Of a stretch of DNA of 64,000 nucleotides, positions 53,741-62,623 are shown in pieces. This stretch comes from Mesorhizobium sp. CA8 (GTDB lineage: Bacteria; Pseudomonadota; Alphaproteobacteria; Rhizobiales; Rhizobiaceae): the NCBI RefSeq assembly GCF_020164955.1, contig NZ_JAIUHG010000001.1:372001-436000 (forward strand). The letters are read 5' to 3'. A model generated the notes under the pieces. The model saw nothing but the letters and a program-made list of their open reading frames with translations. It made no database searches and was not told where the DNA came from. The number at the start of each line of letters is the position of its first letter. The first letter of the stretch is position 1. A program made the position numbers and the translations under genes.

Positions 53741-54121
53741 TTACCGCGGCGAAATAACCGAGCTGATCTGCATCGCTTGTCGAAATCCGATTTGGATCGC
53801 GCACTTCGCTTTCAGCGCTGTCACGTGCGAAATTGAAAACATTCATACGGCGGCGCACGAGGTCCTCGCATCAGCTTGTGGGTCCAGCCCGCTTGCCGAC
53901 AGGGTCGTGCAAGGAATGAAAACTTGCCCGATCCGCCGTCGGGGCTTGGGCCGCGAATTTCCGGTTTTTGCTGTCAACACATGCTTGGCCGCTCTCCGCA
54001 CGAACGCGACCGAACTATGCCAAAGAGACATTGTTCCCGACGGCAATGTTACCGCGGGGGCGCCCGTGGAGGCCAAACGCAACGAAACCTCGCAATAGGC
54101 CCGCGAGCTTGTGAGAGCCGG
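53741..54121. other. Gene-free stretch with an orphan promoter
   Basis: No supported gene. It contains the minus-strand promoter-like site at 54013-54037. Confidence 0.4.
54013..54037 (-). promoter_or_regulatory. Orphan EcfG-type promoter
   Basis: GGAAC at 54037-54033, 16 bases, AGTT at 54016-54013 on the minus strand. No clear gene follows within 250 bases. It may drive a small RNA or the 33-residue peptide at 53740, or be a chance match. Confidence 0.4.
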
Positions 54122-55039
54122 TCAGGCCACTTTCGAGAGCAGGGACACGTCGAAGCTCGCCAACCCATAGCGCCAGCGATGATTCGTCGCCGCAACGCGA
54201 CTCTGGTAGAAGAGGGTCAGTCGCTCGCCGTCGATCATCACTGTCGAGTGGCCGTTTTCTCCAGGTCCGTCCGGATCAAGCACAGGACCTATCGAGACGT
54301 AAGGTCCGGTAACGGCGTCCGCGATGGCGAAGAACACCCGCTGCCGGCTACCCCTCGGTCCGTGCGGAAGGAAGCAGGTGGCGTTGAGGAGCACGCGACC
54401 ATCCGGAAGCTCCACCAATTGGGCGCCTTCAATTCCCCATTCGTAGTCGGGGTCTTCCCGTGTGTTGTGGTGAGGGATGTCGTTGTGATCCAGGATTTTG
54501 CCCAAGCGCTTCCAAGGCCCGAACCATGAATCGGACTGGCTTCGCGCCAGATAGATATCCGGCTGCGGGACGCGGGTGAATTTCGGCATGCCGGAATAAA
54601 CCATGTAGCGTTTGCCGCCGACGAGAGCCGGATGCGGATCATAGATGCCGTCTTCATCCGTTCCCGGCAAGGACAGGATTGCCGGGTTGAGCACCACCCA
54701 GTTGAACCCGTCGTTGGAGACCGCGTGTTCGCAACGGCCGCCTGATTTCATGAACTCCGTTTGGATGAACATATGGAAGACGCCGTCTTCGTGCACGACA
54801 CCCGGCGCCGCAACGCCCGAACCCGTGATAGGCAGTTCGATCGGCGCGTGCTCGGTCCAGGGTCCCTGCAGTTCGGGCGCGGTGGCGTGAAGGATCTTCC
54901 AGCTCTCGCTGGTTACCGTGCCGCTCGACCCGAACACATGCCAGAGCCGGCCATCATAAACCGGGCACGGGTCCTTCAGATCGTCCACCACCTGAGGGTG
55001 GAACAACGGGAACACATTCGTCTCAAAATCGATCTTCAT
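54122..55039 (-). CDS. Glycoside hydrolase of the five-bladed propeller type (GH43-like)
   Basis: Protein of 305 residues with the GH43/GH32-clan pattern: DDLKDPCPVYDGRLWHVFGS (putative catalytic Asp), GSGVAAPGVVHEDGVFHMF, DEDGIYDPHPALVGGKRYMV and EWGIEGAQLVELPDGRVLL (putative acid Glu). It has no signal peptide. It sits divergent to a glycosyltransferase and UDP-galactopyranose mutase, so a furanosidic substrate is plausible but inferred. Confidence 0.75.
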   Translation of the reverse strand: MKIDFETNVFPLFHPQVVDDLKDPCPVYDGRLWHVFGSSGTVTSESWKILHATAPELQGPWTEHAPIELPITGSGVAAPGVVHEDGVFHMFIQTEFMKSGGRCEHAVSNDGFNWVVLNPAILSLPGTDEDGIYDPHPALVGGKRYMVYSGMPKFTRVPQPDIYLARSQSDSWFGPWKRLGKILDHNDIPHHNTREDPDYEWGIEGAQLVELPDGRVLLNATCFLPHGPRGSRQRVFFAIADAVTGPYVSIGPVLDPDGPGENGHSTVMIDGERLTLFYQSRVAATNHRWRYGLASFDVSLLSKVA

Positions 55040-55351
55040 TTTCTGCCCCAGCGATTGCCGGCCGTAACGCCCCTGGCGCTTCGGTCCGACGAATCAATTC
55101 AAGCCGTCGAATATTTTAGCTGCTCATTCAACGGAAATGCGGCATCCGAGCGGCCGTCCCCAGGAAGCTGCTTGCAAACGATCACCGCACCGTCTGATGC
55201 AATGCGCCGGCTTGCATATATCCCGCGGTCCGCGGCTGGAACAAGTTATTCGGCGGACAGTTAGACACATGGCTGCAAACGATTTTTGCAGCTCGCGAAC
55301 AACAAATTTTATTCGCAGTCTCAACGGCAATGTCATCAGGGAAAAGCTTAC
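55040..55351. other. Divergent intergenic region of the glycan cluster
   Basis: No gene. Holds the stress promoter at 55238-55262 on the plus strand and the upstream region of the GH43-like gene. Confidence 0.5.
55238..55262 (+). promoter_or_regulatory. EcfG-type stress promoter before the glycan operon
   Basis: GGAAC at 55238-55242, 16 bases, AGTT at 55259-55262. Leader of about 80 bases to the glycosyltransferase ATG at 55352. Confidence 0.65.
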
Positions 55352-56524
55352 ATGGATGCGGCGATAAGAATACCGGCCACCACCAGAACCAGAAAAGGAC
55401 AAGATTTACTGATATGCTTTTCCCATTTGCGATGGAATTTCGTTTATCAACGCCCACAGCACATTCTCACCCTTGCCTCGCAAGAGCATCAGATCATCTA
55501 CTTCGAGGAACCGATCTTCGAAGAATGCTCACATTCGTCCATTCGGTTTTGCGACGTGGCGCCGGGCGTCCGGATCGCGACCCCCTTGCTGCCGATCGGC
55601 ACCAGCCCCGCCAGGGCGGACGCGATCCAGCGCAGATATCTTGACCGGATCATCGCGTCGACGCCGCACGCTCAGTTGACCGCCTGGTATTATACCCCGA
55701 TGGCCTTGCGGTTCAGCGCGCATGTCAACTTCGACGTATGCGTCTATGACTGTATGGACGAGCTTTCGGCATTCAAGAATGCGCCGGCCCAACTTGCGCT
55801 GATGGAACGGGCGCTCTTCGAGCGCGCCGATGTCGTCTTCACTGGCGGCCTAAGCCTGTTCGAAGCGAAGCGCTGCCAGCATCGGGCAATCTATCCCTTC
55901 CCCAGCAGCATCGACGTCAGCCACTTTCACAAGGCGAGGACGCCAGGCGAGGAACCAGCGGATCAACTGGCCATCCCACACCCTCGGGTGGGCTTCTTCG
56001 GCGTCATCGACGAACGCCTCGACATGGGTCTCGTGGCGCAGGCTTCAAGGACGATGCCGGACGTGCACTTCGTGATGCTCGGTCCGGTTGTGAAGATCGA
56101 TCCTGACCGCCTGCCGAGAGCCGAAAACCTGCATTGGCTCGGCAACAAAGCCTACACGGATCTGCCCGAGTACCTCCGGCATTGGGAAGTGGGCTGGATG
56201 CCGTTCGCGCTCAACGAAGCCACGCGCTTCATCAGTCCGACGAAAACTCCCGAGTTCCTCGCCGCGGGTCTGCCCGTGATCTCGACTGCAATCGTCGATG
56301 TCGTGCGGAGCTACGGCGCCGCGGGCCTCGTCGATATTGCGGACGCCGAAGATATCGAGCCCAAGCTGCGCGCACTGCTGGCGCAGCCGCGCGACGCGCG
56401 GCTGCCAGCGGTCGATGCCTATCTCGCCAACATGTCCTGGCAGCGAACATGGGAGGCCATGGCCGCCCACATCAAGCAGGCCGGTGCAAGCAAGAAGGTC
56501 GTGCCCTTCCGCAGGAGCGCATGA
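55352..56524 (+). CDS. Glycosyltransferase (GT-B fold, GT4-like)
   Basis: Cytoplasmic glycosyltransferase of 390 residues. The N-terminus has LICFSHLRWNFVYQRPQHIL, a feature of a GT4-like group often encoded beside UDP-galactopyranose mutase. The C-domain has HPRVGFFGVIDERLDMGLVA and FISPTKTPEFLAAGLPVIST, the sugar-nucleotide-binding E region. ATG 55352 is preferred over an upstream frame start. It ends two bases before the mutase ATG. Confidence 0.85.
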   Translation: MDAAIRIPATTRTRKGQDLLICFSHLRWNFVYQRPQHILTLASQEHQIIYFEEPIFEECSHSSIRFCDVAPGVRIATPLLPIGTSPARADAIQRRYLDRIIASTPHAQLTAWYYTPMALRFSAHVNFDVCVYDCMDELSAFKNAPAQLALMERALFERADVVFTGGLSLFEAKRCQHRAIYPFPSSIDVSHFHKARTPGEEPADQLAIPHPRVGFFGVIDERLDMGLVAQASRTMPDVHFVMLGPVVKIDPDRLPRAENLHWLGNKAYTDLPEYLRHWEVGWMPFALNEATRFISPTKTPEFLAAGLPVISTAIVDVVRSYGAAGLVDIADAEDIEPKLRALLAQPRDARLPAVDAYLANMSWQRTWEAMAAHIKQAGASKKVVPFRRSA

Positions 56525-56525
56525 C

Positions 56526-57662
56526 ATGTTCGACTGGCTGATCGTCGGAGCGGGCTTTGCCGGCAGTGTTCTCGCGGAACGGATCGCCTCGCAAAGGGGC
56601 GAAAGCGTTCTCCTCATCGACCGCCGCAGCCACATCGGCGGCAACGCGTATGATTGCTATAACGAAGCGGGCATCCTCATTCATCGTTACGGACCGCATA
56701 TATTCCACACCAACGCCCAGTCGATCGTCGACTATCTGTCGTACTTCACCGCATGGCGGCCTTACGAGCACCGTGTCCTCGCTTTCGTCGACGGCAAGCT
56801 TTTGCCGATTCCGATCAATCTCGACACGATCAACCGCCTTTACGGTCTGCAGCTGAGCTCGGCAGAGCTGGAAGACTTTTTCGCGTCGCGTCGTGAAACC
56901 ATTGACGAAGTCAATACTGCCGAGGATGTGGTTGTCAGCACCGTGGGCAGAGAACTCTATGAGAAATTCTTCCGCGGCTACACCAGGAAGCAGTGGGGGG
57001 TCGATCCCAGCCAGTTGAGCAAGTCCGTGACGGCCCGCGTTCCGACCAGAACGAACCGCGACGATCGCTATTTCGGCGATAGCTTCCAGCAGATGCCGGC
57101 GGCCGGCTACACGCGCATGTTCGAACGGATGTTGGACAATCCTAACATCAAGATCATGTTGCAGACCGATTATCGCGAGGTCCGAGAGCGAATTCCCTTC
57201 CGGCGGCTGATCTACACCGGACCGATCGATGAATTCTTTGACTGGAAGCTTGGCCGTCTGCCTTATCGTTCATTGCGCTTCGAGCATGTCACCCTCGACT
57301 GCGAGCAGTTTCAGCCGGTGGCCGTGGTCAATTATCCCCAAACGGAAGCCTATACGCGCATCACCGAGTACAAGCATTTGACTGGTCAGAAGAATGTCCG
57401 GACGAGCCTCACCTACGAATATCCGACAGACATTGGCGACCCCTATTACCCGGTGCCGCGTTCGGAAAACGAAGCGCTATACAAACAATATGAAGCGCTT
57501 TCTGCAAATTGCCCCGACGTGTGGTTCGTCGGCCGTTTGGCAACGTATCGCTACTACAATATGGATCAGGTCGTAGGACAGGCCTTGGCCACTTTCGCGC
57601 GCATTCAGAAGACGGTACCGATTGCGGATGATTTGCAGACGGCCATCGCGACGCCCGCTTAG
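56526..57662 (+). CDS. glf: UDP-galactopyranose mutase
   Basis: FAD enzyme converting UDP-galactopyranose to UDP-galactofuranose, 378 residues. FAD site WLIVGAGFAGSVLAERIA, then HIGGNAYDCYNEAGILIHRY, and the family segments RYGPHIFHTN, FRGYTRKQWGVDPSQL and the C-terminal flavin region YRYYNMDQVVGQAL. Co-transcribed with the glycosyltransferase, implying a galactofuranose-containing glycan. Its stop overlaps the stop of the convergent hydrolase by four bases. Confidence 0.93.
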   Translation: MFDWLIVGAGFAGSVLAERIASQRGESVLLIDRRSHIGGNAYDCYNEAGILIHRYGPHIFHTNAQSIVDYLSYFTAWRPYEHRVLAFVDGKLLPIPINLDTINRLYGLQLSSAELEDFFASRRETIDEVNTAEDVVVSTVGRELYEKFFRGYTRKQWGVDPSQLSKSVTARVPTRTNRDDRYFGDSFQQMPAAGYTRMFERMLDNPNIKIMLQTDYREVRERIPFRRLIYTGPIDEFFDWKLGRLPYRSLRFEHVTLDCEQFQPVAVVNYPQTEAYTRITEYKHLTGQKNVRTSLTYEYPTDIGDPYYPVPRSENEALYKQYEALSANCPDVWFVGRLATYRYYNMDQVVGQALATFARIQKTVPIADDLQTAIATPA

Positions 57663-58825
57663 CCGCCACTGCGGTCGTCCGGCACCGCCAGGTCGCGCGA
57701 GTCAAAAATGTCAGCGAATAGCTTCTGCTGCCTCCCGAGTTCATCGGCCATCGGTTGACGAACGCGGCGTAAACCATCCGCATGGATGACGGAAAAAAGG
57801 CCAACCTCGGCGTGCCGAGAATTGTCCCATCCAGGATAAGCCGTGATCGGATAGAGGCAGATTCCTTCGACCGGAGCTCCTTGACTGATCGCGGTCCGAA
57901 CTTCATCGCATACGTAGTGAAGCCATGCGGGTCCTGCGGATCCTTCGGCGCCGGTCTCTGCGATATATAGGGGTTTGGCATAGCGTCGGGCGACCTCGAC
58001 AAGCATCTCTGATAGAGCCCGGTATTCATGGTGGCCCATCGGGATTGTCGGCCCATGCAGGTACCATTGGTTGTGCGGATAGAAGTTGAGGCCAATCACA
58101 TCGATCAGATCCTCGGCTCCTCCCAGCCCTGGCTCGATACGGCCCATCAGCATGTCATATGCTTCGAACTGCCCTTGGCGGGCCCTCTCCGCACGACGGA
58201 CCTCCTGACGAGTGCGGTCGCGCGGCGCGATGTGGATGAGCGGTTCTGCCCACACGAAACGGCATTCGGGGTCTGCTTCACGCATTGCACGGATACCCTG
58301 TACGGCCGCCTTGACCAGATGCCGCTTGAACCACCCCCTCTTTCTAGGTCCGGCTGGCGGAAAATATCCGACTTCGACCGCCCATGCGAAGAACGATATT
58401 TCGTTGATGGGACAGACCACCGCGGCTTTCCCGGTCACCGCTCGGTGCAGTCGGATCGCTTCGGCTGCGAAGGAAGCATAGCTCTGGATCATCTGTTCGC
58501 TGCCCTGGTCGAGGTGATCGGGAGAGCCGTAGTGAAAGATATCCCAAATGACCTGAACGCCGGCGGCACTCGCGGCATCCAGCATGGACTTCCAATTCGA
58601 CCAATCGTAGACGCCCGGCGCCGTTTCGATCAGATGCCACCGCAGTCCATCACGAATGGTTCTCAATCCCAACTTCGAGCATCGACGGTAGTCGTCCTCA
58701 GCGTGGATGTCGTGGCTAGTGGCCCGGACAAGGTCCAGACGTAGGCCATCTTTCCGATGATGCGAAGAACACTCGAACCCCGCCATGAAGAAGCTGTCGA
58801 AACTGAGCGGAAGAAGATCAGGCAT
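57659..58825 (-). CDS. Clan-A glycoside hydrolase (beta-glucosidase-like TIM barrel)
   Basis: (Beta/alpha)8 hydrolase of 388 residues. Visible elements are GLRTIRDGLRWHLIETAPGV, the acid/base Glu in VCPINEISFFAW and the nucleophile Glu in LYIAETGAEGSAGPAW. It has no signal peptide. ATG 58825 is chosen at the domain start; a longer frame extends upstream. Convergent with glf, and a stress promoter lies about 115 bases upstream (58939-58963). Substrate unknown. Confidence 0.8.
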   Translation of the reverse strand: MPDLLPLSFDSFFMAGFECSSHHRKDGLRLDLVRATSHDIHAEDDYRRCSKLGLRTIRDGLRWHLIETAPGVYDWSNWKSMLDAASAAGVQVIWDIFHYGSPDHLDQGSEQMIQSYASFAAEAIRLHRAVTGKAAVVCPINEISFFAWAVEVGYFPPAGPRKRGWFKRHLVKAAVQGIRAMREADPECRFVWAEPLIHIAPRDRTRQEVRRAERARQGQFEAYDMLMGRIEPGLGGAEDLIDVIGLNFYPHNQWYLHGPTIPMGHHEYRALSEMLVEVARRYAKPLYIAETGAEGSAGPAWLHYVCDEVRTAISQGAPVEGICLYPITAYPGWDNSRHAEVGLFSVIHADGLRRVRQPMADELGRQQKLFADIFDSRDLAVPDDRSGG

Positions 58826-59334
58826 CAAACTTTGTCTTGCTCCGCCGTGCGCCGCCGGATGTTGCGCACCGAAATTGATATTGAATTCCTTACGGCGCTC
58901 TCGGCGATGAAACGTTTGCTCCCACGCGACGGGGGCCCAACCCAGAACAGCGTTAGATGTTCCAGGCTTCGATCGCGGCGGCACTCCACGATGCCCTGAG
59001 TGACACGGGCTTGCAAACTGGCCAGACCGGTTTTGGCTCTCGTCCAACGCTACCCATCGAGCAGCACCGCGGTTTACGATGCACACGCCATGGCAACTGC
59101 TCCGCAGTTCCGCGGCCGCATAGGCCAGCACCGCAGGTCTTCGATTTCGCGAATTTCGAAGCGCTTCTGTTTCTGCTCCGCGATCGCGTGAGATAGCCCC
59201 CATGCCATCCCCAAATCACCGAAGCCGATAAATGCGCAGGAGCGTAAAGAGTCCCTTTAGGAAGTGCCCATCGCTTTAGGCTGCGTCAGTTCCAATTTCG
59301 CTTCCCGAGGAACAGCGCCTGATCGGCAAGATCA
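58826..59334. other. Leader and gene-free stretch before the hydrolase
   Basis: Contains the stress promoter of the hydrolase at 58939-58963. Otherwise no supported gene. Confidence 0.4.
58939..58963 (-). promoter_or_regulatory. EcfG-type stress promoter before the clan-A hydrolase
   Basis: GGAAC at 58963-58959, 16 bases, GGTT at 58942-58939 on the minus strand. Leader of about 105 bases to the ATG at 58825. Confidence 0.6.
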
Positions 59335-59705
59335 GGGTCACGCGGCGCGACGACGGTCACCCAATGGCGCGCCGTCGCCGACCAGATCCGGCCAGAGGTC
59401 CCTAAGCTCGCCGCCATCACGGACGACGCCGAACCTGACGTGGTGGCCTACATGACCTTCCCCAAGGAGCATTGCGCCAAGCGGCACTCGACCAATCCGA
59501 TCGCGCGTCTCAACGGCGAGATCAAGCGCCGAACCGACGTGGTCGGGATCTTCCCGAACGAAACGCCATCGTCCGCCTCGTCGGCGCAATCCTGCTCGAG
59601 CAGAGTGATGAATGGCCGTGCAGCGGGCCCGCTACATGACACTGGAAACCATCAGACGGATGAGCGATGATCCGCTCATCAGCCCTGCCAGCCGTGGCTC
59701 GCTGA
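59335..59705 (+). pseudogene. IS256-family transposase remnant
   Basis: The C-terminal end of an IS256-type transposase: TQWRAVADQIRPEVPKLAAI, then PDVVAYMTFPKEHCAKRHST and NPIARLNGEIKRRTDVVGIF. After a frameshift near 59560, IVRLVGAILLEQSDEW follows, with another slip before MTLETIRRMSDDPLIS. The N-terminal two thirds with the catalytic Asp residues is missing, and no terminal inverted repeats were found. It is a dead fragment. Confidence 0.85.
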
Positions 59706-60144
59706 TCAGCCCGGCTTCCTGCGGAAGAGCGCGGCGCCAGCGCCGTCGGCTACACCACTTCCTGAGACACGATCCCCATCAAAAGGGCCCGTCGCCCTGC
59801 AGGGCGACGCGCCCTTGCTTGAATGGGACCGTGATTGCTGGAGGAGCAATCTGATTTCGAACCGGCGGGCAGTCGAAAGGGCCGGCGAACCGCTATTTGC
59901 GAGAGCCTTGTGATCCCCTGCGTCGCTTGAGCGCTTGGCGGTCCGGACATCAGATCTTGTGTCCGTCGACACAAGGGCCGAATCTTGCCTCGGCGTCAAG
60001 ACTCCTGCCTTTCGCCGCGGCCAACCGGGCAGAATCTCGGCAAGGAGGCTTCGCATTATACGTCTCATTCGATCGCCTCCGTACAGCTTCCAGATCGAAC
60101 GAACACCGGGCTCCGATCGTCTCGCTATTACCGGCGTCAGCGTC
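59706..60144. other. Gene-free stretch with a large palindrome
   Basis: No supported gene. It holds the palindrome at 59785-59814. Confidence 0.4.
59785..59814. repeat. 30-base near-perfect palindrome
   Basis: Two 14-base arms (59785-59798 and 59801-59814) pair at 13 of 14 positions around a two-base centre. Very GC-rich, preceded by AAAA and followed by TT. It could be a bidirectional terminator or a dispersed palindromic repeat. Confidence 0.6.
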
Positions 60145-60330
60145 TCAGCTCGGCTTGGCTTTGCGCGCGCGCAACGCAATCGCGGTGTCGAGCTTGCGCG
60201 CCAGCTCCAGCATTCGAGAAGGTGCATCCTCGTATGTCAACGAGTCCAACCGGCCACTCATGCTGCGATCCAGTGTGGTCCCGGACGGTTCCTGTTCGGA
60301 TAGCAGTGCTTCACGAATCTTTTGCGCCAC
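60145..60330 (-). CDS. Small NepR-like protein (candidate anti-sigma factor)
   Basis: Protein of 61 residues with GTG start at 60330 preceded by GGGGAA. The central SGRLDSLTYEDAPSRMLELA is followed by RKLDTAIALR. Two short helices, the second with P-x-R-x-x-E-L-x-x-x-L-D, resemble NepR anti-sigma factors, whose second helix reads like PDRFLDLLNQL; the loop between helices is a few residues shorter. The gene diverges from a response regulator and has its own stress promoter (60367-60391). The NepR assignment is inference; it may be an unrelated small protein. Confidence 0.5.
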   Translation of the reverse strand: MAQKIREALLSEQEPSGTTLDRSMSGRLDSLTYEDAPSRMLELARKLDTAIALRARKAKPS

Positions 60331-60366
60331 GGCCGTTCCCCTAACATGGGTTAATGCCTGCCCACT

Positions 60367-60391
60367 AACCCACCCACGGAAAAAAGGTTCC
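60367..60391 (-). promoter_or_regulatory. EcfG-type stress promoter before the NepR-like gene
   Basis: GGAAC at 60391-60387, 16 bases, GGTT at 60370-60367 on the minus strand. Leader of about 30 bases to the GTG at 60330. Confidence 0.7.
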
Positions 60392-60573
60392 TGCTCGGGT
60401 GGTTTGCTGGACTGGCGAACTCCCCTTGTTCGGCGCAGCTGTCGCTAATGTGGAAGCCGACGCCGCCCTCTGCCTTCCGAAGCCGATCAGGAATCTCTCC
60501 AGCGCCTGTAGGATTGCGCGGGAGCAGTCAGTAAAGCTGCCAGATCGGGTCGAAGCGCACCCAGCGAACTGCT

Positions 60574-60598
60574 GGAACGGTTCACCCACAGGCGCGTT
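60574..60598 (+). promoter_or_regulatory. EcfG-type stress promoter before the receiver/sigma-like gene
   Basis: GGAAC at 60574-60578, 16 bases, CGTT at 60595-60598: perfect consensus. Leader of about 95 bases to the GTG at 60699. Confidence 0.75.
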
Positions 60599-60698
60599 CT
60601 ATCGTTTTGCTTCCGACCTTGTTGATACGTGCGCCAGTGTCGGCGCGGTATGCCTCCGCGACTGAGGTCCGCGACCGGTTACGAAAAAGGAGCTTTGT

Positions 60699-61301
60699 GT
60701 GCGAAACCTCAGGGGACTTCATCTGTTGATCGCGGAAGACGAGTGGCTGCTGGCCAGCGATCTAGCGGATTTCTTCGCTCACATGGGTGCTATCATCCTC
60801 GGACCGGCAGCGACGGTGGAGCAGGCCGGCCGGCATGCGCAGGCGGCGGAGGCCGCTATCCTGGACATCGACCTGCATGGCTGCCACGTTTTTCCGGTTG
60901 CGGACGAATTGATGCGGCGCAACGTGCCCTTTGTGTTCTTCAGCGGCTATGACGAGATTGCCATTCCCGAGCATTTGCGTTTTGCGAGCAGCCTGAGCAA
61001 ATCTTCAAGCCGCGTCGCCGTAATCGATGCATTGTTTGCGCCGGAGCCCTCCGCAGAGCCATTGACCGTCGCACAGCCGGCGTCCACAGCGGAGGACGCG
61101 GTCGCGCTGCTCCCCAAGCTTCGGCTCACCGCGCGCCTGCTGCTGGACGATGCCGGCGCTTCCGACCGTCTTGTCGAGCTCACTTTGGAACAGGCGCTCG
61201 AGGATATCGACGAGAGGCCCGAGGGGTCTTCGATCGCAGACTGGCTCAACGCCATCATGCGCAAGATAGCGCAGCTGCGAGGCGACCGTTTGCTGCACTG
61301 A
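60699..61301 (+). CDS. Receiver protein with a sigma-region-2-like C-terminal part
   Basis: Protein of 200 residues. The receiver domain (1-115) has the acidic pair at E13/D14, phosphoacceptor Asp56 in AAILDIDLHG and the FAT-GUY-like segment VPFVFFSGYDEIAIPEH; Lys101 is not followed by the usual Pro. The remaining part (about 134-192), ALLPKLRLTARLLLDDAGAS, DRLVELTLEQALEDI and ADWLNAIMRKI, follows the pattern of sigma-70 region 2 in EcfG/PhyR proteins. PhyR has these domains in the opposite order, and region 4 is missing here. GTG 60699 has GGAG six bases upstream. Confidence 0.75.
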   Translation: MRNLRGLHLLIAEDEWLLASDLADFFAHMGAIILGPAATVEQAGRHAQAAEAAILDIDLHGCHVFPVADELMRRNVPFVFFSGYDEIAIPEHLRFASSLSKSSSRVAVIDALFAPEPSAEPLTVAQPASTAEDAVALLPKLRLTARLLLDDAGASDRLVELTLEQALEDIDERPEGSSIADWLNAIMRKIAQLRGDRLLH

Positions 61302-61820
61302 TTGTAGGCAGCTGACCGCCGGCGGCCTGCCGTTCTCAATTTTCTATGTCGAGAACTTGCATCCCTGCCTCTTGGTCTTGGTGCCGACGATACAAAGCTC
61401 CCCTGCCCAAAAGTTCCGTCAGGTTCCAGAATCGATCCCCGTAGCCGCGCCAGCGGGTCGAGCGGTCGCCGAGTCAGTCCTGTTCATAAATATGTTCGTG
61501 GATAATCCCGAGGATCTGCAGCTTACCGTTTCGCGCCAAAGGCTACACGAAGAGTATGAGAAAATTCGACGATCTCCTTCACCCGCCCGCGGCGCGTCGG
61601 CGCTCGGATCGCTCAACAACTGCCATGGGCGTGCAGGTTTTCGGTCAGCTTCTTGTTCAGGTCCGCAAGAGTCCCATGGCCATTGCTCTTGGCTGATCAG
61701 CCGGATTGCCCCACGCGGTTTGCTCGGCGATTGCATGGCAGTTCGAGCGCCAGGAAAGCCTCCTGCCCGAGGAACATTCTGCTCAGCCGGATGTTCGGCC
61801 GAACCACTCAGGAGCATCCA
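61302..61820. other. Intergenic stretch with a stress promoter
   Basis: No supported gene. It holds the promoter of the SDR gene at 61771-61795. Confidence 0.5.
61771..61795 (+). promoter_or_regulatory. EcfG-type stress promoter before the SDR gene
   Basis: GGAAC at 61771-61775, 16 bases, TGTT at 61792-61795. Leader of about 18 bases to the ATG at 61821. Confidence 0.7.
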
Positions 61821-62606
61821 ATGGACAACGGGAAACTGGCGGTCGTCACCGGCGCCTCGAGCGGCATCGGCAAGGAGCTCGCGAAACTCTGCGCCAAGGA
61901 CCGCTATGACCTTGTCATCGCCGCCGACGAGCCGGCCATAGAGCAGGCCGCTGATGCGCTCCGGTCGCATGGCGTCTCGGTCGACGCGGTGGAGGCCAAT
62001 CTTGCAAGCGAGGAAGGCGCAGACAAATTGATCGCCGAGATCGGCGACCGCGACATCGATCTTCTGTTCCTCAATGCGGGGCGCGGCCTGGGCCGGGGCT
62101 TTGTCGACCAGGACTGGAGCGAGGCACGCCGCGTCATCGATACCAATATCACCGGCACGGTCTATCTCGCTCATCGGCTCGGCCGCAAAATGGTCCGGCG
62201 CGGTCGCGGCAGGATCCTGTTTACCGGCTCGATCGCCGGCTTCATGCCGGGCACTTTCCAGGCGGTCTATACCGGAACCAAGGCATTCATTGATTCCTTC
62301 GCCATCGCGCTGCGTCATGAGCTGAAGGATAGCGGCGTGAGCGTGACAGTGCTGATGCCGGGCGCCACGCAGACCCGTTTCTTCGAACGCGCCGACATGA
62401 TGGATACCGAGATCGGGGTACAAGAAAAGGACAATCCTGTCGATGTGGCCAGGGACGGCTATGACGCCATGCTGGCCGGTGAGGAACAGGTTGTCAGCGG
62501 TTGGAAGAACAAGATGCAAGTTGCCGCCGCACACGTCACGCCGGCCGGCACGTTGGCCGAACAGCACCGCAACATGGCCGAACCGGGCACGGCGAAAGAT
62601 CACTGA
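61821..62606 (+). CDS. Short-chain dehydrogenase/reductase
   Basis: NAD(P)-dependent Rossmann enzyme of 261 residues. Cofactor motif VVTGASSGIGKELAKLC, then LFLNAGRGLGRGF and the catalytic Ser in LFTGSIAGFMPG with YxxxK in AVYTGTKAFIDSFAIAL. The start at 61821 has AGGAG eight bases before and puts the motif at the N-terminus; an upstream open frame crosses the promoter. Substrate unknown. Confidence 0.9.
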   Translation: MDNGKLAVVTGASSGIGKELAKLCAKDRYDLVIAADEPAIEQAADALRSHGVSVDAVEANLASEEGADKLIAEIGDRDIDLLFLNAGRGLGRGFVDQDWSEARRVIDTNITGTVYLAHRLGRKMVRRGRGRILFTGSIAGFMPGTFQAVYTGTKAFIDSFAIALRHELKDSGVSVTVLMPGATQTRFFERADMMDTEIGVQEKDNPVDVARDGYDAMLAGEEQVVSGWKNKMQVAAAHVTPAGTLAEQHRNMAEPGTAKDH

Positions 62607-62623
62607 GAGCGCGGACGCGATCC

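Larger units (their letters stand above)
60331..60698. other. Divergent promoter region
   Basis: No gene. It contains two EcfG-type promoters pointing outward, at 60367-60391 (minus) and 60574-60598 (plus). Confidence 0.6.
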
